DNA of 64,000 bases from Panicum virgatum (Eukaryota > Streptophyta > Magnoliopsida > Poales > Poaceae): the NCBI RefSeq assembly GCF_016808335.1, contig NC_053142.1, forward strand, positions 2,555,802 to 2,619,801. The letters run 5' to 3'. Made by a program: the position numbers and the translations under genes. Under the pieces are notes generated by a model. The model was not told the origin of the DNA. It did not search any database and was given only the letters and a program-made list of their open reading frames with translations. The stretch's first letter is position 1, and the number at the start of each line of letters is the position of its first letter. Shown piece by piece: positions 1 through 12,576 of this stretch.

Positions 1-412
1 CAGCGCGACTGTTGCGCTGTTCCATCCGTCAGCCACCGCCCACGCCGCTTCGCTTACCCGAGGTAGACGCCTGAAAAGGCGTGCCCGCACCGCACCGCAG
101 GAACCGGGCCACGTCGCCCACGACCGGTAAAAAACTCGCTCACGTCACCCACGACTCCGCACCGTTCGCGAATTGTGACGGAATATTCCTCCTGGGGGCA
201 TTTGCCCTCGAAGGGATCATATTCCGAGGCCTTACTGATCAGGGGTTCGAAGCCTGGCCCGTCGAGGGTTCAACAGGCGCCCCAGATCGCCAGAGTCAGG
301 GATTGCATCGATGTGCTGTACAAGCTACCCTCGAACATGTAGTTCGAGACATCCTACGCAGTGTTCAAGGCTAGTCGAGGGTGCCTAGTAGGGGGATCCC
401 ATCGAGGGAGAG
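1..412 (+). mobile_element. Ty3/gypsy internal fragment, left part
   Basis: GC-rich sequence with repeated 'cgaggg' words, matching in style the block that resumes at 3469. The two blocks are separated by a solo LTR with a perfect 5-bp duplication (GAGAG at 408-412 and 3469-3473), so they were once contiguous. No intact reading frame or recognisable domain is seen. The left end lies outside the window. Assignment to gypsy rests on the polypurine tract and LTR start found at 5328-5341, so it is an inference for this piece. Confidence 0.5.
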
Positions 413-662
413 TGAAGCGCCCCGACCCGAAGATCAAGGCTAAACCATGTATTAATTACCGAATAAGGTATCCGGCATAATACATATTACATCAAGTGGA
501 GTCCAGAGTCATACAGAGCTTTATTCAACATGTACACGAGGAATAAAGCGACAATACAGAGCTACACAGAACAACCATAGGATAACGACTAGCATGACAA
601 CATAGAGGACTAGCTCTTCATCCATCACGGCTCCACTCGATCAGCTTGAGTGCGGACACGAT

Positions 663-1618
663 CTACTCGCAGTCTTCTAGCACAAAGTCAGGATCCTCTG
701 GAGAAAAATCAACAAGGGTTGAGTACAAGAGTACTCAGCAAGCTCCACCTCACCCTACGGGAGGGGAATGACATGCACGACGCACAATGCATTAGCAATG
801 CAACTCATGGTATGCAACTCTTCCCGACACAACCCACAGTAGGTAGCTCACTAGTTGTCAGGACCACACCGTAGCCTGTCCATACCGTGGACACGGACCA
901 TTCGAATGGATTTTACACTCTACAGAGGTCGTACATGTACCCACACGCTCGACTGCCCGAACGGACAACCGACATAGCCAACACCCATCCGTGGTCACGC
1001 CCCAGCCCGGCCGCACAAACCCTCGGACCCTGACCCCAATGGTCTATACCCGTAAACCATCCCTGCGACCCGTCAGGCTAACCAGTGGGATTAAGCTAAG
1101 TCCGGCCCATACCGGAACCTGTGGTTGTACTAAAGTAAGCTAGGTGAGATGTCAAAACAACTCGGTCCTTATGGTGCACCAGGGCAGCAACCATCCCTCA
1201 ACATGTCAACTCGAGCCTACCACCACGGTAGCACTCACCTGCCAGTCTACCACCACGGTAGCACTCACCTGCCAGTCTACCACCACGGTAGCGCCGGCTC
1301 CAGCATACCCAGCTGCCCTAGCCTCAGCCAAAACCCTTCATGTACTAGTCTCAACTCTGGATATGCATAACTACTCATATGCATGTATGAGCACACTCAA
1401 TCACTCAAGTACCGGTATTTGTAATCGATCCTAAACCAGGGCTACAACTAGAGTCCTCACATGGATGCAACCGCTCACGTAGGCGTCGATGAAACTTGCC
1501 TTTGCTTACGTACGCGTCGGCGACGGCGGCTTCCTATTCGCGGTACGGGTCTTCTGGCTCCGGCTCGCGTAGTGGCCTTCGTACTCCTTGGCAGGCTCCT
1601 CCTTGGTCACTCCGTGAT
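663..1618 (-). other. Candidate LTR mini-ORF, copy 1 (exons 1500-1618 and 663-697)
   Basis: Read on the minus strand. A T-rich tract ending in TAG precedes exon A (1618 down to 1500). Exon A ends AAAG followed by GCAAGT, a strong GC-type donor. The predicted intron is 802 bp and ends TTTTCTCCAG. Exon B (697 down to 663) then reads to a TAG stop through the short motif LEDCE. The phase matches the other copies (one base of the codon before the intron, two after). Exon A is damaged: an acidic reading with the motif EPEPEDPYRE is reached only after a frameshift, and a TAG follows it. A perfect stem TGAGTAC/GTACTCA lies at 720-737, about 22 bases before the acceptor. Splicing is inferred, not shown. 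Confidence 0.45.
1218..1290. repeat. 30-bp tandem repeat, about 2.4 copies
   Basis: Unit begins with the near-palindrome TACCACCACGGTA followed by a 17-bp spacer. Units start at 1218, 1248 and 1278. It lies inside the solo LTR. Confidence 0.85.
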
Positions 1619-2053
1619 CTACGGGCGAAAACGGCACAACCGGCAAACAAACGCAAGCAAGCAATAAAATAAGCTCAAATGGAGATGAAAATAGGAGGAA
1701 TAGATAGTATATGATTTGAGGAGAGTTTAGGAAAAAGAGTTACGTGAAAAAGGAGTTGATATGAAGGAGATATTGAGTTTACAGTATTGGTTGGTATTTA
1801 TTTCCGAAAATAGAATGATTTGGATTAAGTGCTCACGGCATGGTGGGGGTTTTGGGCCTTTATTAGTATTGCGGAGTTAATGGTCGAGGAGCTGCCAGCC
1901 ATCTCACTTTGGGGCGGAACAGCTCGAGGAAGAGGGTCAGCTATTGGAGCTTCGTCTCGTGAGTGAGCTGGGCTCGTGAGGAGTGGTTCAGCTAGCAGAG
2001 CGAAGCGGCTCGGTGTGCTTGGGCTGATGATGGGGCTCATCACGGCCTCGCTC

Positions 2054-2061
2054 CTTTTATA
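2054..2061 (-). promoter_or_regulatory. TATA box of the reverse-oriented LTR
   Basis: TATAAAAG on the minus strand, preceded by C-rich sequence. Exon A of the candidate mini-ORF lies about 440 bp downstream, so a transcript starting here would include it. The role is inferred from sequence and position. Confidence 0.45.
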
Positions 2062-2754
2062 GGCGAGGAAAGTAGCAGCGGCGTCGCGTAGGGACGGGCG
2101 ATGGTGTGGGCTGCGGCAGCTCATCGTTAACACGAACAGTGGCAGCGCTGAAGGCGCGAGCGTCGAGGCGGCAAAGCCGGCGAGGACGCTGCAACGGCGT
2201 GGGCGAGGTGGGGACGCGGAGGTGGGCGGCACGGCGTGGTGCCGACGGCAGTGCGCGGTCCCGTCGTGGGTCCGGCGTGTCGCGTGTGCGCGAGTGAGAG
2301 CGAGCGGGTGAGGACGGCAGAGGGGGGCGTCGGCTTCCAGGAAATGGAGTGAGTGCTGCCATGACGGGTCATTTCAAGGTCAATGGTGTGGGTATTCTGT
2401 GGCTTCCAGGGGATGATGAAGTTACGGCGAAGGAGGTAGGCGCTGCCATGATTGTCTGGGAATTATGGCGTGGTACGTTGCCGTCGAGGCATGAGTAATA
2501 GCGAGTAGGTGCTGCCATCGGTTGACTGTGAGTTATGGCATGGTACGGTGACTCAAGAGGCTTCTATAGAAAGAGACGAGATGATTTTTGTCGTAGGTGC
2601 AAGCATGCGTATGCTGGTTACTGAAGGGAACGAATGTACTAACGCAAGGCAAGAGTATAAAATAGTTTGCCTAATAGTTATGTAATACCTCATATAACGT
2701 TAGTATTATTTTACGTTACTAGTTTAATTGCAACATAAGTTTTATTTTAGTGAT

Positions 2755-3445
2755 TGTTGGAAATTGAGGTGGCCCTACTAAGTTGAGGACCTACACCAAC
2801 TCACTTCAGAGTCGGTCAGCTTCTAGTTACTTAGTGTACCGGGTCCTTTTGACGGCAGAGCCACCTTTTGCTTCTGGGAGGCAGAGCCAACCAACATATG
2901 AAGCTGGCTTCCGGGTGGCAGAGCCAACCTTCGATGAAGCCCAGACCCTTTTGTGATCCCGGGTGACAGAGCCAACCTTCAATGGATCACAACTTATACA
3001 CTAAGTACTAAGCTTAACCGGAAGACTAATACTTATAAAGACACTTACCTTATTGGAGCTACAAAGTTACGAAGGAACACACCTTGTGGTGGCTAACCTA
3101 GCACACTCTACCTATGCTCACTTCTACCATGCCCTTGGATGTGTGTGGGATGGAGTGGAGTAGTATGGCATGGCAAGGGGTGGTACCCTCCTTATATAGG
3201 CACACATACCCTCTTGGATGAGTGACACATGTCACACTCTAGGAAGTTCCCTAAAAATATCTATTTCTAGAAAATTCTAAATTTTACCATGACAAGAAAA
3301 TATCCAAGCTTCATGTCTTCTTATGATTCTTGTGGAGCATTCTAGAACCTTGTCATGGTGAACAAAATTATGCCATGGTTTATCCTTATTTTTATAGAAC
3401 CTTCTAAAAGTTTGCATTGTATATTTCAACACTCCCCCCTCAATA
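2755..3445 (-). mobile_element. Copia-type LTR inserted with its polypurine tract still attached
   Basis: The LTR proper is 2755-3431 (677 bp) and has inverted ends TGTTGGAAAT and ATATTTCAACA. In minus orientation it is preceded by TATTGAGGGGGGAG (3445-3432), a polypurine tract directly abutting the LTR start. Taken with that tract, the insert is flanked by GTGAT at 2750-2754 and 3446-3450. The bare LTR has no matching flanks. No internal copia coding sequence is present. A TATATAGG box lies inside. Confidence 0.65.
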
Positions 3446-3468
3446 GTGATGAAAACTGGGATGTTACA

Positions 3469-5340
3469 GAGAGCATCGAGCCCTCAGACCCTATCGAACG
3501 GGTCCGAGCCCCGCCTAGCGAACCTTCGCAAGCGCTTTATGTGACATGTCCATGGACCACGAGCCGACCCTTATCGAACGGGGCACGGACGTCCACTTGA
3601 ACTACCCTCTAATAGCTCACAGAAGCAGCCATAGCTCATGGCCCGGGCATGGGTAGCATGGTGCGCTTCACCCCTCCTCCCTGCGAAAGGGCGACGAGGG
3701 TCGTAATCAAAGTCGAGGGTTCCCCTGAACGCCTTCACACAGGCCTGGGCTCGGGGGCTCCTCACACACCGCGGCTCAGGCCGCACCCTCGAATAAGTCG
3801 ACGACCGTCGATTGTGAAGTTCCGCGTGTCTAACCAAATCCCCTACTATTAACGCGCGCCCGCCTGATGGTTAAGCTGAATGCCGGGTCACTGTACTAGC
3901 ACTGAGAATGTCGAGGGCGGCTGAAAGAGTGCCGATGCCGGCTGAAAAAGACGCTGGACGGCCACCCCAGTGAAGCTACCCAGCGGGATGACGTTTATAG
4001 CCCTTGGACGAGTACAAACACTCCTCCAAGGCCTCGGGGGCTACACCTGCGGGTGCGCTGACGCGCCCCCATGGAGGAAACTTCACACATATTCGAGGTC
4101 TGTAACCCTCTATATATCCCTATACCCTCGGTCATCCTCCCCGTAAAGGAGAATGGGACTTTATTGCTCGATGCAACTAAAGATTACAAAGGGTTACCGG
4201 CGCGAAGCCGTCGAAAAATACAAATACGTTGCCACCTGCGTGGTAATTTTCCCTATCTTGGGGAGGAGTGAGCGCTGGTGAAGAGCACTGAGTTCTTGGC
4301 CGACATGGCGGCCAGGCTGCTCGGATGCGAGGAACGGCCCCCAGACCTCACGGGTCCAGCGGGATGCGCTCCTCGCAAGCTTTCTCCTAGCATCTCCTCC
4401 ACCGAAGACCATGCGGGGGGGGGGTCGAGCTAGCGGATAGCACCCTCTGCACCGTCTCCCCGAGAGCAACCTTGTTGCCGGGGGAGACGATGCGAAGAGC
4501 GGCCGCCTAACCTGGCACTAACGCCATGGTCAGGCATCTCAATCCCCCTTCAGGCTAGGGGACATCGCAGAAGCAGGACCCCACGAGCCCAATGCTCTTC
4601 TGCTGATCCCACTGAAGCTGAGGGATGGTGCGCACGCCCACTCCGGCTTTCTCCCACCGCTCGCAAGCATTCTTCTAGCATCAAAGCTTAAAAACGCCAG
4701 GCCACCCCATCTGGGGGCCGGTCGCAAAAGGCAAGGGAAAACATTATGAGACTTAGGCGATGCTGGAAGTAAGAGCAGGGAAGCTTGAGAGGAAAGGGAG
4801 TCCCTCAACCCCTATTTATAGCTGCGTCGGGCGCCAAGCTTCAAGCTTGTCGAAGGGTGAAGGTTTGGGCAGCCCGTGATGGCATGGCACTCCACGAGCA
4901 AAAGATGCCCTCGGTTACCGCGCCGAGACGCGACCGAACAAAATAAAGCCGAGTCCCTGGACGCTAAGCGGCACAGCATCGGCCCAGGCTGACTGCCCTC
5001 GAACGGCGCGTCGCAAGGCGACCAGGAAAAATGGGGCCGAGGCCCTGAGCGCGGGACAGTGCGACGAAAGCACCAGCTGCTGAACAGCAGGCGCCATCGT
5101 CGCCCAGGCCCACTCAGCACACAAATGCGTCTCGTCCCTGGAACGAACCAAAAAAGGCACGCGCCTCGAAGTACTCTCCCCACAAGCGCACTACCCCGAC
5201 CGACGAGTCGTCACATCCGCTGGGCTAGCACCCAGGTGCGCCTGGCGGGTGTGCAGCACCGACCGGTCACTTCAAGGGGGAAAATCGCCGAAATACCCTT
5301 TAGCCGAATCCCTTGACTCGACCAAAGCCTCGGGGGCTAC
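3469..5340 (+). mobile_element. Ty3/gypsy 3' internal region ending in a polypurine tract
   Basis: Continuation of the block at 1-412. No gag, protease, RT or integrase motif is visible in any frame; the longer open frames here look like chance frames in GC-rich DNA. It ends with the tract CCTCGGGGGCTAC (5328-5340) immediately before TGTCGGGTACC, the usual internal/LTR boundary. A similar tract occurs at about 4031-4044, but no LTR start follows it. Confidence 0.6.
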
Positions 5341-6100
5341 TGTCGGGTACCACGATTAGGGACACCCTAATCGGGGTACTAAGATCACCCTAAAAAACAC
5401 AAATATGCATTAGGCAACTGGGCCCATGAAGGCCCACGGCCTCCTTCCAATCTGGAAGAAAGGAAAGGACTCAAAGAAGCCCAGCATGTGGCCCACTTGC
5501 ATCCTCCCTCGAACCCGCGGAGTGATCTCCGCCTCGCTCGAGGGCTCCCATCGAGACCCTTGACTGCGCCCCGCATCTCCGTCTCGCTCGAAGGTAGCGG
5601 ACCTACCCTCGAGCAGGCACCTCATTGCCGCCTCGCTCGAGGCCACCCCTCGGCATAAGGGACAAACGGCCCTGCCGCTCACCCACCTGTCGTACGGAGG
5701 CATTAAGTGCCAACCACTCCTACACAGCGCCCAGGACAGACGGCGTTAGGCCGCCATTCCCCACTATGGTTGTGACTGGAGTCCCATCCGCCAACTCTGG
5801 TCCCTGCTTCGCCATCCCGAACGCTATGGCAACACTGTGGGACCTGCGACGCGGGACGAAGCATGCTCGGCACAGTTCCATTACTATTCTGCCAACTCTG
5901 GTCGCTGACTCCACCTCATCACACGTATGGCCCCGGACCCACCCCCTGTTCGGGAAGGGGTCCGGTGTTGCCACGAGCCCCTCGGAGAGGGACGCCCAGC
6001 GCTAGCAGCCGAAGGCCCGGACCTCCCCCCTCGAGGGGTCCGGGACCTCCACGTGACCCTCGGACCTCCTTAGTGCGCATACCGGCACTTTGTCCAAGGG
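5341..6100 (+). mobile_element. 3' LTR of the left gypsy element (right end approximate)
   Basis: Begins TGTCGGGTACC straight after the polypurine tract. The right end is not exact. Copia coding sequence in the frame of the next feature is recognisable from about 6108 (residues IPVTS, then GSSVLA), so the junction lies near 6095-6110. The other LTR, and hence the left target duplication, is outside the window. Confidence 0.5.
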
Positions 6101-9100
6101 GTCCGGGATCGCACATATTCCTGTCACATCCTGAGGTTCTTCCGTTCTAGCCACAGATACGTCTAGATTTGTTTTGAACAATGTTCTTATCGTTCCATCC
6201 ATCATTCGCAACTTATTTTCAATTCGCCAATTCACTCGCGATAACCGTTGTTCTATTGAGTTTGACGCCTCTAGTTTTTTTGTTAAGGACATCAGGACGC
6301 GACGAGTGATCCTTCGCTGCGATAGTGCCGGCGACCTCTACACCATCCCTTCAGTTGCTCCCACCACCGCACAAGCCCTCCTTGCAGCCTCCTCCACCTT
6401 GTGGCATCGTCGCCTCAGTCATCCTAGTCCAACAGTCTTAGCTACTTTAAAACAGAACAATTTGGTTTCATGTAATAAAGTAGATCGCTCGTTGTGTCAT
6501 GCATGTCAGCTTGGCAAGCACGCGCATCTTTTGTTTGCTGCTTCTACTTCACAAACTACTTCACCCTTTGAGATAGTTCACTGTGATGTCTGGACCTCAC
6601 CGGTTGCTAGTATTTCTGGTTGTTCCTACTACTTGGTTTTGTTGGATGATTTTTTGCACTATTGTTGGATGTTCCTGCTTAAGCACAAGTCCGATGTACA
6701 TCAGCATATCGTTGATTTCATTGCTTATGCTCGCACTCAGTTCGGCCTTCCCGTTAAGTGCTTTCAAGCCGATAATGGGACTGAATTTGTTAACCACGCC
6801 ATGCACACCACCCTCCGCGCCAATGGCATTGTTTTTCACCTTTCATGCCCTTATACCTCTCCACAGAATGGTAAGGCTGAATGCATCCTTCGAACTCTTA
6901 ACAATTCAGTGCAAACCCTCCTCATCCATGCCTCTATGCCACCCAAGTATTGGGCTGAGGCACTCGTAGCAGCCACCTATCTGCTTAACCAGCGCCCCTC
7001 CTCCTCCATTCGTAACGCGATTCCCTATTTTCGCCTCTATAACTCTTATCCCTCTTATGATCACTTGCGTGTCTTTGGTTACTTGTGTTATCCTAACCTA
7101 CAGGCCACCTCCTCACACAAGCTCGCACCACGCTCGACAGCATGTGTCTTTTTGGGATATCCGCCTGATCATAAGGGTTATCGTTGTCTTGACCTTACAA
7201 CGCATCGCATTATTATATCTAGACACGTTGTGTTTGATGAGTCCACCTTTCCCTTCGCTCGTGAGACTCATCCACCCACCACCAGCTCCTTTGATTTCTT
7301 ACTCGGTCGTGACTTGGATATTGCACCTTTGTTTACTAATCATGCAGCTGGTGGCTCTCCTACGGCTGCTCCGTCTTCCATAGACGTTGAGCAACCGTGC
7401 TCGGTACCTGGTGGGAGCGGTGTTGAACCCCCACTAGGGCCCTCGGCATCTCCATCTCCGGGCGGGCGTGGTTTCGTGCCCCCGTCCGGTCCTTCGGCGT
7501 CTTATTCTACGGGTGGGACGGCTTCCAGCCTGCTTCCTGCGCCAGCAGCAGCATCTGCTCCACTTGCGCCTCCTGGTGCGCTCGGTGCTGCTTCTGGTGC
7601 GCCTGCTGGTGCTCCTTCTGGGGTGCCTGGAGCGCCTGATGTTGCTGCTCCTCTTCCTGCTCCTGGAGCGCCTCCTGGTGCTGCTCCTGGGGCGCCTCGT
7701 GGTGCTGTGCCTGACGGACGCTATGGTCGAGTGTATAGCCGCCGACCAGCTACTGCTACGGTTCCCTCGCAGCCTGGTCGCTCTCTTCGCAAGTTTCCTC
7801 TACCGCAGCTGCAGGGCCACTACCTTGGCCCTCTTCCGGCGCGGTCTTCAGAAGCTCCTCCTCGAGAGCTTCCTCCACTTGAGCCTCCTCGACGTCCGAT
7901 GAGTGGTTCTCCTCCACCGCCGGTCCTTCGCCGCATTACTCGACTCCAGTCTGGTACAATTCAGCCAGTTAGTTACAAGAATTTGTCTGCTGATCATGTC
8001 GTTGCTTCTCCCGTTCCGGCCAATTATCGCAGTGCACTTGCGGATCCTAATTGGCGAGTAGCTATGGCAGATGAGTTTCAGGCTCTGGTTGATAATGGTA
8101 CTTGGCGCCTTGTTCCTCGGCCTCCTGGAGCTAATGTGGTAACTGGCAAGTGGATTTTCAAGCATAAGTTTCATTCAGATGGCTCTCTTGCACGTCATAA
8201 AGCTAGATGGGTAGTCCGTGGATTTTCTCAGCAGCATGGCATAGATTATGATGAGACTTTCAGTCCTGTGGTCAAGCCTGCCACCATTCGCACTGTTCTT
8301 AGCCTTACTGTATCTCGTCATTGGCCTATTCGTCAGCTCGATGTGAAGAATGCCTTTCTGCATGGACATCTTGATGAGACAGTGTACTGCCAGCAGCCTC
8401 CTGGTTTTGCTAATCCTTCACATCCAGATTATGCTTGTCTTCTGCAAAAGTCGCTTTATGGGTTGAAGCAGGCTCCTCGTGCATGGTACCAGCGATTTGC
8501 TACATACATTCGTCAGTTGGGGTTTGTTCCATCAGTCTCCGACACTTCCTTGTTTGTTTACAAGGATGGCGCCAGCACTGCTTACCTACTCCTCTATGTC
8601 GATGACATTGTTCTCACTACTTCGTCGATGGATTTGCTTCTCTCCATTATTGGTCGACTTCATGCAGAGTTTGCTATGACTGACTGGGTGATCTACATCA
8701 CTTTCTAGGGATTTCTGTCACCCGTACTTTAGAGGGTTTATTCTTGTCTCAGCGACAGTACGCCTTGGATCTGCTACAGCGCGCCGATATGAGCGAGTGC
8801 CATTTTACCTTGACGCCAGTTGATAGCAAGTCCAAGCTGTCTGCTACAGATGGTCCTCTGATTGCGGATCCTTCAGAGTATAGGAGTATTATTGGTGCAC
8901 TGCAGTATCTCACTTTGACTCGTCCTGATTTGGCCTATGCTGTTCAGCAAGTCTGCTTGTTTATACATGATCCGAGGGAACCACATCTTGCACTCGTCAA
9001 GCGGATTTTGCGTTATGTCAAGGGCACTCTAGACATTGGTCTTTCTTTGGGAGTTGGCTCTGTCGACACACTCACAGCATATTCTGATGCTGATTCGGCT

Positions 9101-9563
9101 GGATGTCTTGATTCCCGACGATCCACCTCAGGCTACTGTGTCTATCTTGGAGATAATCTGGTGTCTTGGTCCTCTAAACGCCAGACTACAGTTTCCCGTT
9201 CCAGTACTAAAGCTGAGTACCGGGCAGTGGCACACGTTGTTGCTGAGTGTTGTTGGCTCCGACAGTTGCTTCAGGAGCTTCATGTTCCCCTCGCCAAGGC
9301 TACCATTGTTTATTGCGTCAACGTTAGTGCTGTATATATGACTGCTAATCCCGTCCATCATCGTCGCACGAAAGCACATTGAGATTGATATTCATTTTGT
9401 TCGCGAGAAGGTGGCTTTGGGAGAGATTCGGGTCTTGCATGTCCCGTCTTTTCATCAGTATGCTGACATCATGACTAAAGGACTTCCTGTCCAATTGTAC
9501 ACTGATTTTAGGACTAGTCTTAGTCTTCGTTTAGCTCCACCTACGACTACGGGCGGGTATTAG
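6101..9563 (+). pseudogene. Ty1/copia pol pseudogene (integrase, reverse transcriptase, RNase H)
   Basis: Decayed copia polyprotein lacking gag and protease because its 5' part is cut off by the gypsy LTR. Seen in order: GAG-pre-integrase (LWHRRLSHPS), integrase core (HCDVW, ADNGTEF, NGKAE), a long Ala/Pro/Gly-rich linker, reverse transcriptase (KARWVVRGFSQ, then YVDDIVL), and RNase H (SDADSAGC, SSTKAEYRA). An in-frame TGA lies at about 6132. A one-base deletion near 8680 ends the main frame at 8708. The frame resumes from 8744, and a one-base insertion near 9373 shifts it again. The final stretch ends at TAG 9561-9563, overlapping the 3' LTR as is usual in copia. It cannot make an intact protein. 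Confidence 0.93.
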
Positions 9564-9679
9564 AGATATATTGTTGTATTTCCTTGTATTGAGTTTACTT
9601 GTACTCCAAGCCATACGGCAATATATAATAGAGGTCACCCCTCTCCTTTGGGTGTGTGGTGTTTCCCCAATTCTCTACA
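9558..9679 (+). mobile_element. Short 3' LTR of the copia element
   Basis: Follows the G-rich run GGGCGGG. It starts TATTAGAGATATATT, where the expected first two bases TG appear mutated to TA, and it ends TTCTCTACA. Length is 122 bp. There is no second LTR in the window for comparison, so the boundaries are by motif only. Confidence 0.45.
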
Positions 9680-12576
9680 GCTACTCACTGCTTCCATTGC
9701 TCTGGATCATTCCTTTTTAGTTTCGGTGCACTCTCATTTGCAGCAATCCAAATTTCAAATCACCTTTCCAGACATCTGATATCGGCTGATCTGATGAATA
9801 GTATTCGGCTGGTAGAATGAATAGTATTATGTGAGAGGAAATAAGCCGAAACAAGCCGAGACAAGCCGAGAGCCGATCAGCCTCACAGTTGTTTGTTTCT
9901 TACACTGCATCTAAAGTCAGATGCATATTCTATTAAAGTAGTGTGCAAACCTTTGCATGCTCTCTGAAAAAAAAACAGGAAAGAAGAAGAGAAGGTCGCT
10001 GGAAGAAATGCACCTCTTTGCAGTTATGTTAGTTCCTTGGAAACAATCCATCACTGTCTGTGATGGCAAAAAAAGTAGGAGAATTCAGTTAGGAAGAGAG
10101 GTCTGATCGGTGGCTCCTGTATGTGTGTGATGTATTGTGTCGGTGTTGCTGCATGCAATGCCTTCTCCTCAGTTTAACGAGGCCTTCGATTCTCAGTTGT
10201 GGTACCAGTTTTTCAACCATCGTACCTAATATCCGGTAGCCGGTATCCAGTGTTTGGACACACTTGCTCTCTGAAAACATTTTTCATGTATGCATCTGTT
10301 CATGAACTTTATTTCAGATAGAGAAGGCTGTGGAGAGGGGGGGACGACCTAAAAGAAACAAAGGTTAGGTAGCATGTCCGTGAATTTTCTCTTTTTTATG
10401 AATACCTATTTCTTGCATTGCATCCAAAGTCTCTGCTAAAAAATTCTCTTAAAGAAAAGCACCCAAATCTTTTGCGTGATCTCCAAAGTAAAAGGTCAGC
10501 TGGAGATGCTGCTGATATGGCAATTCCATCAAAGTTTGGTGTCTATCCACGGTAGCACTTTTGCTACCAGTGTTGTTGCTATGATCTAGGAGAACACGAT
10601 GACCATGCATGCATCGCTCCGCTGCACAGTTTGACGAAAAAAGTTGGCAAATTCAGTTAGGAAGAAAGGGCCAATCGCCACCTGCTAGCTGTTGCTCTCA
10701 TCAATCATCTCTGTCTGACTTGGAACCAACAAAGCCAAATGGAAAAGGAGTTGAAGACTTGTTTATGTTTGGCTACTTCCTCTCAGGTTGGGCCCTATAT
10801 TCTGGTATGGTTTGGTGTGGTTTGCTTGGTGATGGCGATGGCGATGTATCCTCTCGAAATCATATCAGATCATACACAAGTACTACCTAGGTGATGATGG
10901 CCAGCTTTGCATGTTCAGATTGATTTGAGACTGATCAGCAGAGATGATCAGATGCCGCACCATGCATGTGAGTGAGATTGGTTAGCAGATGATGATCATT
11001 CGAGTCTGGTCGTTCAATCTCACTGGGGTTGGGATTGCAATTTGTCGAGCAAATTAATAAGAAGATCTCTAGATGATGTCTAGCTAGGCTATCTTTTAAT
11101 ACAAAATCCGATCCCTCATGAATCATGATCAGTTCGGGTTCTAGCCCCCTGCTTTAAATTAATATTGCAGGGAGATCTGCCTAACTTAATTGATCATCAT
11201 CATCTATTAGGGCAGCAGAAGATTGATTATGTACCTTGATTTGGAAGAACAAAATAGCTAGGTTCATGCTGAAAGGATCAAGATGGCTACGAGGGGGTAA
11301 ATTAGACTTAAACAATTTTTTCTTGCAAAAAATAAAACCTACACAAAATTCTAATCACTCTAAACCTTAGAAAGTATGGCTATTCTAGCCGTATCAAAGT
11401 TATGCAACGTAGTTCCAATCCTAAGCATTGTAATTCTAGGAATTGAAATTGCAGAAAGTAAAGAGAGGGTTTAGAACACCGATTTTTTTCCTGAGGTATC
11501 GAAGAGTCGGCACCCTCCCTAGTCCTCATAGGAGCACGCGCGCAAGGACATCACTCCCCCTTGATCCATGCGAGGATTTAGTGCTCTCTAATGAATATCT
11601 ATTCTCCAACTAACTCCGGGTTGGCGGATTCATAACCGAGCACGACCTTCTTGGAGCTTCTCACAAAACCCCTTCTTGAGAGCTCACCAAGAACAACACC
11701 ACCATGCTATCTTGGTGATGCCGATCACTAAGAGTAATAAGCAAAGAACTTGACTTGACCTGCACAAAACCAAGAGAAAGATGGATGCACACTTGCTACT
11801 CCTTAAGCACTAATGAAGTTCTTAATCTTCAATTAAGAACTTTGCAAATCACTTCATTGTTGCCTCACTGCAGTGATCCCTTTTGGCACAGGCACAACGG
11901 TCACTAACAGCTGACCGACTGATTCAGTCTTAGTCGTTTCTTCACAATCACCGAACCTTATTGTCATTCCAGAGAGGTCTGCACAAGAGTTAACCATCAC
12001 CGACTGATTTATTTGGTGGCACACTGATAACCTCATTAATCTATTGTTCCATAAGATTTTTCTCACAACACAGTACCACCAACTAATTTGATCTTGCCTC
12101 AATCATTAGGCACCGAAACAATCGGTCGTTCATTAGCTTTTCACTGAGCACCGAATCATACTGTAGCATATTGCATAAGAGCCGAGGGTTACCGACTGAT
12201 TTGGTGACCCCACATGTACCTGACAGAATTAGTCGGTCAATTGAAACCGTGTCTCGTGAGTTAGTCTAACTACTTGTCCAATTCAATTTCATTCTAACTC
12301 ATATTTATCCTTCTCATGATCATGGCTTAGTACCAGATTTTCACAAGTGTGCATCACACCTATCTCTAGGCTTATCTGGGTCAAGTTACTACTCCTTCCC
12401 GCCTTTATAGTACGGCCAAAGGAAAAACAACATCCTAAACTACTCTAATCGCTAAAATCAAATTAGGAGCCTAGATGCTATTTCACATGTCTTGTAGCAA
12501 TACATATATGTGACTTTCAAATCACGGTACCTGCCGGTATGTCTCTTGGAGTTAGATGTTAATAGGTCGTTGCACT
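9680..12576. other. Intergenic, no gene recognised
   Basis: AT-rich sequence with no coding region I can support. 9775-9900 has repeated 'aagccgaga' words and looks like a MITE remnant. About 11260-12470 begins with 'aaggatcaagatggctacgaggggg', a phrase I associate with dispersed grass repeats. This stretch is probably old transposon sequence of unassigned class. Confidence 0.4.

Larger units (their letters stand above)
413..3468 (-). mobile_element. Solo LTR of a Tekay-type gypsy retrotransposon, reverse orientation
   Basis: On the minus strand it starts TGTAACATCCCAG and ends GGGGCGCTTCA, the imperfect inverted termini typical of this long-LTR lineage. The flanks carry an exact target duplication GAGAG (408-412 and 3469-3473). 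No internal coding region is present, so it is a solo LTR. After removing a 691-bp nested insertion (2755-3445) and its duplication, the LTR is about 2.36 kb. A minus-strand TATA box, a stem-loop and a candidate two-exon reading frame lie inside and are listed separately. Confidence 0.85.

Noticed and set aside
1218..1290. Evenly spaced short repeats suggesting a CRISPR-like array
   Set aside because: Fewer than three 30-bp units with identical spacers inside a plant LTR; a simple tandem repeat.
4021..4050. A second possible internal/LTR boundary (CTCGGGGGCTAC)
   Set aside because: The sequence after it (ACCTGCGGG) does not start with TG and does not resemble the LTR at 5341; probably a duplicated tract.
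7468..7902. Long Leu-rich open frame overlapping the copia element
   Set aside because: It is the shifted frame of the Ala/Pro/Gly linker in copia pol; the leucines come from GCTCCT-type codons read one base off.
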